Shown here: piece by piece, positions 7,338 through 14,470 of the stretch
Position numbering within the stretch: position 1 is the stretch's first letter
Layout of the letters: each line of letters begins with the position of its first letter
Translations under genes and position numbers: made by a program
The notes under the pieces: model-generated
Database searches by the model: none
The model's input: the letters and a program-made list of their open reading frames with translations, nothing else
What the model was told of the DNA's origin: nothing
NCBI GenBank assembly: GCA_017501255.1
Contig: JAFVXE010000020.1
Coordinates: forward strand, 1 to 64,000
Length of the DNA: 64,000 nt
Direction of reading: 5' to 3'
From: Clostridia bacterium
GTDB lineage: Bacteria; Bacillota; Clostridia; Christensenellales; Aristaeellaceae

Positions 7338-9094
7338 TGAAGGTGGCAACCAGCAAGACCCAGACCCTTCGCACGGTACTGGGCTATGTGAAACGCAATT
7401 GGGGTTATTTGGCGCTTTCGCCGCTTCTGTGTATTGTAACCGTCGCCTTTACCCTGTATATTCCCATTCTCACCGGTCAGGTCATCGACCTGATTCCCGC
7501 TGCTATGCAGGTGCAATTTGACGGTATCCTTCCGTTGCTGATCCAGATTGGCCTGATGATCGGTTTCACTGCTTTGGCCCAGTGGCTGATGGGCCTTTGC
7601 AACAACCGGCTTACCTACGCCACCGTGCGGGATATCCGCCGGGACGCCTTTCAGCATTTGCAGCACTTGCCCCTTTCCTATCTGGACAGGCACCCCACTG
7701 GCGATGTGGTCAGCCGCATCATTACCGATGTGGATCAGTTTGCCGATGGCCTGCTGATGGGCTTTACCCAGCTGTTCAGCGGTGTGCTTACCATCATCGG
7801 TACGCTTGGTTTCATGTATTCCGTCAACTGGATGATCGCCACTGCCGTTGTGGTCATCACGCCCCTGTCGTTGGTGGTGGCTTCCTTTATTGCCAAGCGC
7901 ACGTATGATATGTTCGCCCTGCAATCCAAAACCCGTGGCGAGCAGACCGCCCTCATTGATGAGATGCTCACCGGCCAGAAGGTGGTGCGTGCCTTCGGCA
8001 TGGAGGACGAAGTGCAGGAACGTTTTGATGAGATCAACGGACGACTGCAAGGTGCCAGCCTCCGGGCTACCTTCTTCTCCTCTCTGACCAACCCCGCCAC
8101 CCGTTTCGTCAATTCGCTGGTTTATGCCTGCGTTGGCGTTGCCGGTGCGCTGGTGTGCATTCTGGGCGGCCCGTCCACGCTGACCGTGGGCCAGTTATCC
8201 GCTTTCCTGAGCTATGCCAACCAGTACACCAAGCCCTTCAACGAGATTTCCGGCGTGGTGACGGAATTGCAGGCAGCCCTTGCCTGTGCCGAGCGTGTGT
8301 TTGCGCTGATCGATCAGCCTGCGGAAACCCCGGATGCAGAGCCTGCGCTGGAACTGGCCGAACCCACCGGCGCCGTGGAACTCAGCGACGTGAGCTTCTC
8401 TTATGTGCCGGAGCGCAAACTGATCCAGCACCTGAACCTGAAGGTACAGCCCGGCGAGCGTGTTGCCATCGTTGGCCCCACCGGCTGCGGCAAAACCACG
8501 CTGATCAACCTGCTGATGCGCTTCTATGACGTGAACGATGGCAAAATCACGCTGGACGGACACAACATCGTGGATATCACCCGCCACAGCCTGCGGGAAG
8601 GCTACGGTATGGTGCTTCAGGAAACATGGCTGAAAAGCGGCACCATCCGGGAGAATATCACCATGGGCAAGCCGGATGCCACCGAGGAAGAAATCATCGC
8701 CGCTGCCAAGGCCACCCATGCCCACAGCTTCATCCGCCGTCTTCCCAAGGGATACGATACCGTTATCACCGAGGACGGAGGCAGCCTGTCCCAGGGCGAA
8801 AAGCAGCTGCTTTGCATCACCCGTGTCATGCTGTGCCTGCCCCCCATGCTGATTCTGGACGAAGCCACATCCTCCATCGATACCCGCACGGAGCAGCACA
8901 TTCAGCGTGCTTTTGAAACCCTGATGACAGGCCGTACCAGCTTTATCGTAGCCCACCGCCTGTCCACCATCCAGAATGCCAACACCATTCTGGTGATGAA
9001 GGACGGCAACGTGATTGAGCAGGGAAACCACGAAGAACTGCTGGCCAAGGGCGGCTTCTATGCCAACCTGTACAACAGCCAGTTTGCCCATTGA
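7337..9094 (+). CDS. ABC exporter half-transporter with consensus catalytic site (subunit B)
   Basis: A 585-residue partner of the preceding gene: six membrane helices, then a nucleotide-binding domain. Walker A GPTGCGKTT is near residue 380. Walker B MLILDEATSSID near 505 keeps the catalytic glutamate. The signature motif is LSQGEKQL rather than LSGGQ. In the heterodimer this degenerate signature faces the degenerate Walker B of subunit A, which gives one inactive and one active ATP site, as in TM287/288. The H-loop AHRLST follows. The intact complementary defects support a true heterodimer rather than two homodimers. Confidence 0.92.
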   Translation: MKVATSKTQTLRTVLGYVKRNWGYLALSPLLCIVTVAFTLYIPILTGQVIDLIPAAMQVQFDGILPLLIQIGLMIGFTALAQWLMGLCNNRLTYATVRDIRRDAFQHLQHLPLSYLDRHPTGDVVSRIITDVDQFADGLLMGFTQLFSGVLTIIGTLGFMYSVNWMIATAVVVITPLSLVVASFIAKRTYDMFALQSKTRGEQTALIDEMLTGQKVVRAFGMEDEVQERFDEINGRLQGASLRATFFSSLTNPATRFVNSLVYACVGVAGALVCILGGPSTLTVGQLSAFLSYANQYTKPFNEISGVVTELQAALACAERVFALIDQPAETPDAEPALELAEPTGAVELSDVSFSYVPERKLIQHLNLKVQPGERVAIVGPTGCGKTTLINLLMRFYDVNDGKITLDGHNIVDITRHSLREGYGMVLQETWLKSGTIRENITMGKPDATEEEIIAAAKATHAHSFIRRLPKGYDTVITEDGGSLSQGEKQLLCITRVMLCLPPMLILDEATSSIDTRTEQHIQRAFETLMTGRTSFIVAHRLSTIQNANTILVMKDGNVIEQGNHEELLAKGGFYANLYNSQFAH

Positions 9095-9114
9095 CAGAAA
9101 CCCCCTTCGATTAT

Positions 9115-9143
9115 TTGACCACAGCGTGCAAGTGTGCTATAAT
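9115..9143 (+). promoter_or_regulatory. Promoter for yebC
   Basis: TTGACC (9115-9120), 17-base spacer, TATAAT (9138-9143), 70 bases before the yebC start. Confidence 0.88.
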
Positions 9144-9212
9144 ATTTTGCCGAAACAGGCATGATTGGCAAAGGCCAACCTGAACATACAGAATTAGAGA
9201 GAGGCTGATACC

Positions 9213-9959
9213 ATGTCCGGACATAGCAAATGGCATAACATTCAGGCCAAGAAGGGCAAGACCGACGCTGCCCGCGGTAAGATTTTTACCAAGATCGGCC
9301 GTGAGATCGCCATCGCCGTGCGCGAAGGCGGCAGCAACCCCGAAAGCAACTCCAAGCTGCGCGACGTTATCGCCAAGGCAAAGAGCAACAATATGCCCAA
9401 CGATAACATCAAGCGTTCCATCATGAAGGCTTCCGGCGAGCTGGGCAATGTGGATTACGAAGAGATCACCTACGAAGGCTATGCCCCCGGCGGCGTGGCC
9501 GTGATCGTGGAAGCCATCACCGACAGCCGCAACCGTACCGCCAGCGATGTGCGCCATTGCTTTGCCAAGAACGATGGTTCTCTGGGCGTTACCGGCAGCG
9601 TGGGCTTCATGTTTGACAAGAAGGGCGTGCTGGTCATCGAGCGTACCGCCGATATGGATGAGGACGAAATGATGATGACCGTGCTGGACGCCGGTGCCGA
9701 GGACATGGATGTGCAGGACGATGTGTTCGAAGTGACCACCGCTCCCGCCGATTTCTCCGCCGTGCGTGAAACCCTGGAAAACCAGGGCATCACCTTCCTG
9801 AGCGCCGAAGTGCAGATGGTTCCCCAGAACACCGTGGTTCCCGCCGATGAGGATACCCTGAACAAGATCCTCAAGCTGCTGGATATGCTGGAAGAAAACG
9901 ACGATGTGCAGAATGTATGGCACAACGCCGAACTGCCCGAGGAAGAAGAGGAAGACTGA
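9213..9959 (+). CDS. yebC: YebC/TACO1-family protein
   Basis: A 248-residue protein of the YebC/PmpR family, opening with the family signature [23 protein letters not shown] split here over the first 23 residues. Three domains are expected: an N-terminal helical bundle and two alpha/beta domains. Members have been described as transcription regulators and, more recently, as factors that ease translation through proline stretches. This genome has proline-rich proteins (the TPEP protein, the Cys/Pro-rich protein), so that role would be useful, but the link is inference. RBS AGAGAGG, own promoter, and a strong terminator follow. Confidence 0.93.
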   Translation: MSGHSKWHNIQAKKGKTDAARGKIFTKIGREIAIAVREGGSNPESNSKLRDVIAKAKSNNMPNDNIKRSIMKASGELGNVDYEEITYEGYAPGGVAVIVEAITDSRNRTASDVRHCFAKNDGSLGVTGSVGFMFDKKGVLVIERTADMDEDEMMMTVLDAGAEDMDVQDDVFEVTTAPADFSAVRETLENQGITFLSAEVQMVPQNTVVPADEDTLNKILKLLDMLEENDDVQNVWHNAELPEEEEED

Positions 9960-9975
9960 TCCTTCCGCAAATTCC

Positions 9976-10028
9976 GAATACACAAACACACCTGCCTTCA
10001 CAACGAGGGCAGGTGTGTTTGTGTATTC
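9976..10028. terminator. Long bidirectional terminator
   Basis: GAATACACAAACACACCTGCC pairs with its complement over about 21 bp around a short loop, between the convergent yebC and PLC-like genes. It overlaps the last codon region of the minus-strand gene. Confidence 0.88.
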
Positions 10029-10740
10029 AGCAACGCAGATACCGGCTGATGGTTTCCACAGCCAGCGCAACAGCCCGGTCAACAAAAGCCGCATATTCTG
10101 TCCGGGTCATGGCGGTAAAGGGATATTTCGATTCCCCTTTTTCCGGAATGTTTCCCAATACGCCAACCTTGCGGACGATAGCACCCTTTGGCAAAAATGC
10201 CAGCCAATCCGGGAAAGAGGTTAGGTTCACGATCTCTGTGAGGAAACCGCTGGTTGGATGCTCGTCCAGATATTCCCGCTCAATGGTGCTGATCTCCTTG
10301 TAGCGCTCGCTGCGGGGAAGCAACTGCTTGACGGAATCCCAGGTTTCGGGCATTCCTTCACCGGCGATGGCCAGTTCCGGAATCGCTTTGATCCGCTTCC
10401 ATGCGGCCTGTATCCGCTTTTCATCCCGGATGGTACGCTGAAACTCCGCATCGGTAACCAGATGGGTGTAATAGCCCCATAGAAAAGAGGCCTCCTGGAT
10501 GGTTTGCGGATTTCTGGGCAACAGGTATTCCTCAACGAACCGCTGGCAATCCGCTGCATTTTTGCGGCCTGTTCCCATCCAATGGGTCATCTCCCGGGGC
10601 GGTGTGAAACCGCTCCAATCCTCATTCTCCACATTGCAATCAGGAGCGATGTTCCCCACACAGTATTCATGCCGGGAAAGTTGTGGCACCGCATCCATCA
10701 CCCGGTCGGCAACCATCAGGTGGGTCACCCAGTATGGCAC
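10027..10740 (-). CDS. Zinc-dependent phospholipase C-like protein
   Basis: A 237-residue protein of the Zn_dep_PLPC-like family that is widespread in Firmicutes as a hypothetical protein. The pattern of conserved residues fits: THLMVADRV at the N-terminus, GNIAPDCN near residue 30, THWMG near 52 and GYYTHLVTDA near 90, which would provide metal-binding His and Asp. There is no signal peptide, so it probably acts in the cytoplasm, unlike the toxin-type enzymes. It is the last gene of a three-gene group LCP protein, YdcF, PLC-like, with a gap of 17 bases. The substrate is unknown. Confidence 0.65.
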   Translation of the reverse strand: MPYWVTHLMVADRVMDAVPQLSRHEYCVGNIAPDCNVENEDWSGFTPPREMTHWMGTGRKNAADCQRFVEEYLLPRNPQTIQEASFLWGYYTHLVTDAEFQRTIRDEKRIQAAWKRIKAIPELAIAGEGMPETWDSVKQLLPRSERYKEISTIEREYLDEHPTSGFLTEIVNLTSFPDWLAFLPKGAIVRKVGVLGNIPEKGESKYPFTAMTRTEYAAFVDRAVALAVETISRYLRC

Positions 10741-10757
10741 AGTTCACACCTCTTTTC

Positions 10758-11348
10758 TCAAATAGCAAAATCAGGAAACACGCCATTTTTCACACAACGA
10801 ATGATATTCTGCGCCTCGGCGGTAGCCCGCTGTCTGCCTTTCTCCGTCAGCATCCAGTTGTCCGGGCGGGTGTTTCTATCCAGTGCAGGACAGGGATACA
10901 CCTTAATATGCGCCGGAAACAGATACCGGGCGATATGCAGGCTGCGCCGCATATGGCAGGCGGTGGTCACCAGCAGAATGCTGTGTACCCGGTTGAGCCA
11001 GAAGGCACGTTGCAGCGTAACAAGGGAATACAGCATATTTTCCACGGTATTCCGGGACTGGCTTTCCACGAGGATGTTCTCATCGGGAACCCCAAGCTCC
11101 ACTGCTTTTTGGCGCATCCATTCCGCTTCGGGAATGGGTTCCATTGCTCCGCCGCTCATCAACAGCCTGGGCGCACGACCTGCACGGTATGCTGTCACAG
11201 CCACCGGCACCCGGTACTCCACTGCCTTCCGGCTGCCCAGCACAAGGATACAGTCCGCTTGCTGACCGCCATCCACGATGCCGTCAAACAACAACCGCTG
11301 AATCTGTTCGTCCGTCAGTTGCTCCTCTGTCAACTGTGATACCAACAT
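10758..11348 (-). CDS. YdcF/DUF218 family protein
   Basis: A 196-residue DUF218 domain. Landmarks are CILVLGSR, RLLMSGGAM, AEWMRQKAVELGVP, ENILVESQSRNTVENM and LLVTTACHMRRS, the usual order in YdcF/SanA proteins. The fold binds S-adenosylmethionine in E. coli YdcF; SanA relatives affect envelope integrity. No membrane segment is seen here. The start is supported by GAAGG seven bases upstream. It lies between an LCP gene and a PLC-like gene, which suggests an envelope-related role, but no reaction can be assigned. Confidence 0.82.
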   Translation of the reverse strand: MLVSQLTEEQLTDEQIQRLLFDGIVDGGQQADCILVLGSRKAVEYRVPVAVTAYRAGRAPRLLMSGGAMEPIPEAEWMRQKAVELGVPDENILVESQSRNTVENMLYSLVTLQRAFWLNRVHSILLVTTACHMRRSLHIARYLFPAHIKVYPCPALDRNTRPDNWMLTEKGRQRATAEAQNIIRCVKNGVFPDFAI

Positions 11349-11384
11349 GGCAAACCTTCTTTCGTTGTTCCTGCAATGCAGCGC

Positions 11385-12311
11385 TCAGTCCTCCATCACT
11401 GCATAGCCCTGCTCCAAAAAATCTGCCAGCACCTGACGGGCATATTCAAAATCCACCTGCCGGGTGGCCATACCGGCATAGGTGATATCTTCCATCGCCT
11501 CCACCGGCGGCATTTGCAATCCTTCCGGCGTAACGCCACGAAGCTCGAAAGCATAGTTCAGTGCTTCCATCATATCCTGGGGGCCCATATTGGTCTGCAC
11601 GATGCACCCACGCACAGCATTGAGAAGCTGCATGGCAGTGCCCAGATCCACATCCGCATACTTCTGCGCCAAGGTGGACAGCACCGTGCGCATACGGCGC
11701 ATCCGACCATTATCCCCATCGCCGCCCACCTTGCGGATGCGCATATAAATCACTGCTGCATGACCGCCGAACAGATAGGTACCGCCCTTGCCCATGCTGG
11801 GAGTGGTGCTGTCCCGGCTGATGCGATAGCGATTGAGATAATCAGCCTCTGCATCGGTAACAGTGATGTACACGCCGCCCATGGCATCAATAATGTTCTG
11901 AACATTATCCATGTTAAAGACGATATACTTGTCCACCTTCACGCCAAAATGAGTGGATACGGTGCGGCACATGGCATCCATGCCATAATTCTTGGCGATA
12001 TAGGTAAAGCGACCAATTTCTCCATCAGGACGCTGAATCAGCATTTCCCGGGAAAGGGTAGTGAAAATGAGCCGGTTGGCAGCCGTATCCATGGTAACCA
12101 GAATGGTGCCGTCGGTATTGCTCATATTCTGGGCGGTGCCATCCCAGCTGTCCACGCAGGTCAGCAGGAAATGATGCTGCCCCGCAGGCGGCTCAGGCAG
12201 TGCATCGTAATCCAGAACGGAAACAGGCCGGGGGGTATCGGCGAATGCCGGTACGGCGGCGGTGACGGTAAGGCAAAGCAACAGCAATGCAGCAAGAGTT
12301 CGTTTGAGCAT
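11385..12311 (-). CDS. LytR-CpsA-Psr (LCP) family protein
   Basis: A 308-residue exported LCP-family protein. With the ATG at 12311 (AAGGAG six bases upstream) it begins with a signal peptide MLKRTLAALLLLCLTVTAAV ending at AFA. The domain shows NTDGTILVTMD, TLSREMLIQ, IAKNYGMDAMCRTVS and a C-terminal RMRRMRTVLSTLAQK. LCP enzymes transfer undecaprenyl-linked glycopolymers to peptidoglycan. The substrate-binding arginines appear present (SREM, RIRK, RMRRMR). Family members are often anchored by an N-terminal helix; here the helix looks cleavable. It heads the YdcF/PLC-like group. Confidence 0.85.
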   Translation of the reverse strand: MLKRTLAALLLLCLTVTAAVPAFADTPRPVSVLDYDALPEPPAGQHHFLLTCVDSWDGTAQNMSNTDGTILVTMDTAANRLIFTTLSREMLIQRPDGEIGRFTYIAKNYGMDAMCRTVSTHFGVKVDKYIVFNMDNVQNIIDAMGGVYITVTDAEADYLNRYRISRDSTTPSMGKGGTYLFGGHAAVIYMRIRKVGGDGDNGRMRRMRTVLSTLAQKYADVDLGTAMQLLNAVRGCIVQTNMGPQDMMEALNYAFELRGVTPEGLQMPPVEAMEDITYAGMATRQVDFEYARQVLADFLEQGYAVMED

Positions 12312-12339
12312 GGTGTGCTCCTTTCGTATCATGAAAACA

Positions 12340-12370
12340 GAATGCATGGCGCTGTTTCAGCCATGCATTC
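12340..12370. terminator. Terminator between htpG and the LCP gene
   Basis: Perfect 11-bp inverted repeat GAATGCATGGC with a nine-base loop, followed by T-rich sequence on both strands. It lies 60 bases after the htpG stop. Confidence 0.7.
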
Positions 12371-12430
12371 TTATTTACGCCACCGGGCGGGCAAAACCCT
12401 GCCGATGGTCAAATTTGTTACTTGTGTAAC

Positions 12431-14299
12431 TTATTTGCAGAGCATTTCCAGCAGCTTGTTGGAGCGGCTGAGGAAAGCGGTGATCTCTTCCTTCTCCAAA
12501 GGACGGGTGGACATCCGGGCCAGATCGTACAACTGAGCAGCCAGCAGATCCCGCTGCTCGCCTTCCTCCTGCTTGATCAGGCTCTTGACCACGGCATTCT
12601 CCGCATTGAGCACCAAGGTGTAGCGCTCGGGCAGCTTGAAATCCTGACCATAGATGCGGCCCATTTCGCTGAAGCGGCGTCCCTGCTCATCCTGCACCAG
12701 CATACCAGGCATGGAGGTATCCTTGAGAGCGGTGAGCTGCACGGTCAGGTCGTTGTTGCCGGTGGCGGCGGTGAACAGATCCGCCAGCACCTTTTCATCG
12801 GCCTGATGCTGCTGCTTTTCGTCCTCGCTAACTTCCTTCTGGAAGGTGGCGGCATCCGCATCCACGCGGGCAAAGCTGAGGCCCTCCACACCAGCAGAAT
12901 ATTCCATGAAACTGACGAAGTTCAGGTCGATGAGGGCATCCATCACGGCCACATCCACACCCTCCGCCTCATACTGGGCGATGTTGGCGCTCTGGCGGGT
13001 AGGATCGCTGGTATAGATCACCTTTTTGCCGTTGAGCTTGCCTTCGTTCTTGCTCAGGTACTCGCTGAGGGTCACGTGGGCGCCGCCGGTGGTCTTGTAC
13101 AGCAGGGTGTCCTTCACCTGTTCGAAGAACTTATTATCCCGCATACAGCCATACTTGACAAAGGGATGGATATCCTCCCAGTAGCCTTCGTACTTCTCCC
13201 GTTCGGTATTGAACAGACCGGTAAGCTTATCCGCCACCTTGCGGGTGATATAGGCAGACAGCTTCTTCACATAGCCGTCGTTCTGCAGGAAGCTGCGGCT
13301 TACGTTCAGGGGCAGGTCGGGGCAGTCGATAACGCCCTTGAGCAGCATCAGGAACTCGGGGATGACTTCCTTGATGTTATCCGCCACAAATACCTGACCG
13401 CTGAACAGCTTGATCTCGCCTTCCCGGGTGCCGAAATCGTTGGTCAGCTTGGGGAAATACAGGATGCCCTTCAGGTTGAAGGGATAGTCCACATTCAGGT
13501 GCACATAGAACAACGGATCCTCGTAGGTGTGGAACACATCCCGGTAGAACTGCTTGTACTCGTCCTCGGTGCAATCCTTGGGGGCTTTCAGCCACAGGGC
13601 TGCATTGGGATTGATCCGCTCCGGCTCCTTCACCTCGATAGTGGGAGCTTCCTCGCCATCAGCAACTTCGGCCTTGGGGGCTTCTTCCTTGACCACTTCC
13701 AGATAGACGGGGGTGTTCATAAAGCCGCAGTAGCGGTTCAGCACCTGACGGACACGGAATTCATCGGCGAATTCCTTCTCTTCTTCCGAAATGTGCAGGA
13801 TGATATCCGTGCCACGGGCGGTACGGCTGCCTTCGGTCATGGTAAAGGCCATGCCGTCCTCAGACACCCAGCGCACAGGGGCTGCGCCCTCGCTGCCGGA
13901 CAGGGTCTCGATGGTCACCTGATCAGCCACCATAAAGGCAGAGTAGAAGCCCAGACCGAAATGGCCGATAATGCCGCCCTTGTCATCGCCTTCGTAGTTC
14001 TTGAGGAATTCCTCAGCGCCGGAGAAAGCCACTTGATTGATGTACTTCTCCACTTCGTCAGCGGTCATGCCGATGCCGTTATCGCTGAAACGGATCTCAC
14101 CGGCCTTCTCATCCACCGTGACGGTGACCTTGTATTCTTCCTCGCCACCGGGGGTGAGCATCTTCTGCTTGGTGATGGCATCGCAGCCATTGGAAACCAG
14201 CTCACGAATGAAAATATCCTTGTCAGAATACAGCCAGCGCTTGATAATGGGCATGATGTTCTGCGCATGGATGGAAATGTTGCCTTGTTGCAAAGCCAT
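12431..14299 (-). CDS. htpG: Hsp90-family chaperone HtpG
   Basis: A 622-residue Hsp90. The ATG at 14299 has AGGAGG seven bases upstream and gives the expected N-terminus MALQQGNISIHAQNIMPII. The GHKL ATPase motifs are clear: ELVSNGCDAITK, RFSDNGIGMT and IGHFGLGFYSAFMVADQV, followed by the middle domain (NRYCGFMNTPVYLE, SRSFLQND) and the dimerisation domain. It folds and maintains client proteins under stress in the cytoplasm. An HrcA-type CIRCE operator stands just upstream of its promoter, so it is likely part of the HrcA heat-shock regulon, unlike B. subtilis htpG. Confidence 0.97.
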   Translation of the reverse strand: MALQQGNISIHAQNIMPIIKRWLYSDKDIFIRELVSNGCDAITKQKMLTPGGEEEYKVTVTVDEKAGEIRFSDNGIGMTADEVEKYINQVAFSGAEEFLKNYEGDDKGGIIGHFGLGFYSAFMVADQVTIETLSGSEGAAPVRWVSEDGMAFTMTEGSRTARGTDIILHISEEEKEFADEFRVRQVLNRYCGFMNTPVYLEVVKEEAPKAEVADGEEAPTIEVKEPERINPNAALWLKAPKDCTEDEYKQFYRDVFHTYEDPLFYVHLNVDYPFNLKGILYFPKLTNDFGTREGEIKLFSGQVFVADNIKEVIPEFLMLLKGVIDCPDLPLNVSRSFLQNDGYVKKLSAYITRKVADKLTGLFNTEREKYEGYWEDIHPFVKYGCMRDNKFFEQVKDTLLYKTTGGAHVTLSEYLSKNEGKLNGKKVIYTSDPTRQSANIAQYEAEGVDVAVMDALIDLNFVSFMEYSAGVEGLSFARVDADAATFQKEVSEDEKQQHQADEKVLADLFTAATGNNDLTVQLTALKDTSMPGMLVQDEQGRRFSEMGRIYGQDFKLPERYTLVLNAENAVVKSLIKQEEGEQRDLLAAQLYDLARMSTRPLEKEEITAFLSRSNKLLEMLCK

Positions 14300-14381
14300 G
14301 GTTACGCCTCCTGTAAAGCCCTGTTGGCTCAAAACATAATGATGGGGCCGGTATGGAAAAACACACCAGGCCTCAATGGGT

Positions 14382-14410
14382 ATTGTAGCAGAGAAAAGTG
14401 AGAAATGCAA
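14382..14410 (-). promoter_or_regulatory. Promoter for htpG
   Basis: TTGCAT (14405-14410) and TACAAT (14382-14387) on the minus strand with a 17-base spacer, about 85 bases before the start codon. Confidence 0.75.
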
Positions 14411-14417
14411 CAAAAAG

Positions 14418-14444
14418 TTAGCACTCGTTTTGGGTGAGTGCTAA
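14418..14444 (-). promoter_or_regulatory. CIRCE element (HrcA operator)
   Basis: TTAGCACTC, nine bases, GAGTGCTAA: an exact match to the CIRCE consensus. It lies eight bases upstream of the htpG -35 box. CIRCE is bound by the heat-shock repressor HrcA. Confidence 0.96.
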
Positions 14445-14470
14445 CAAAAGGGTGTCTGCTGATTTGTTCA

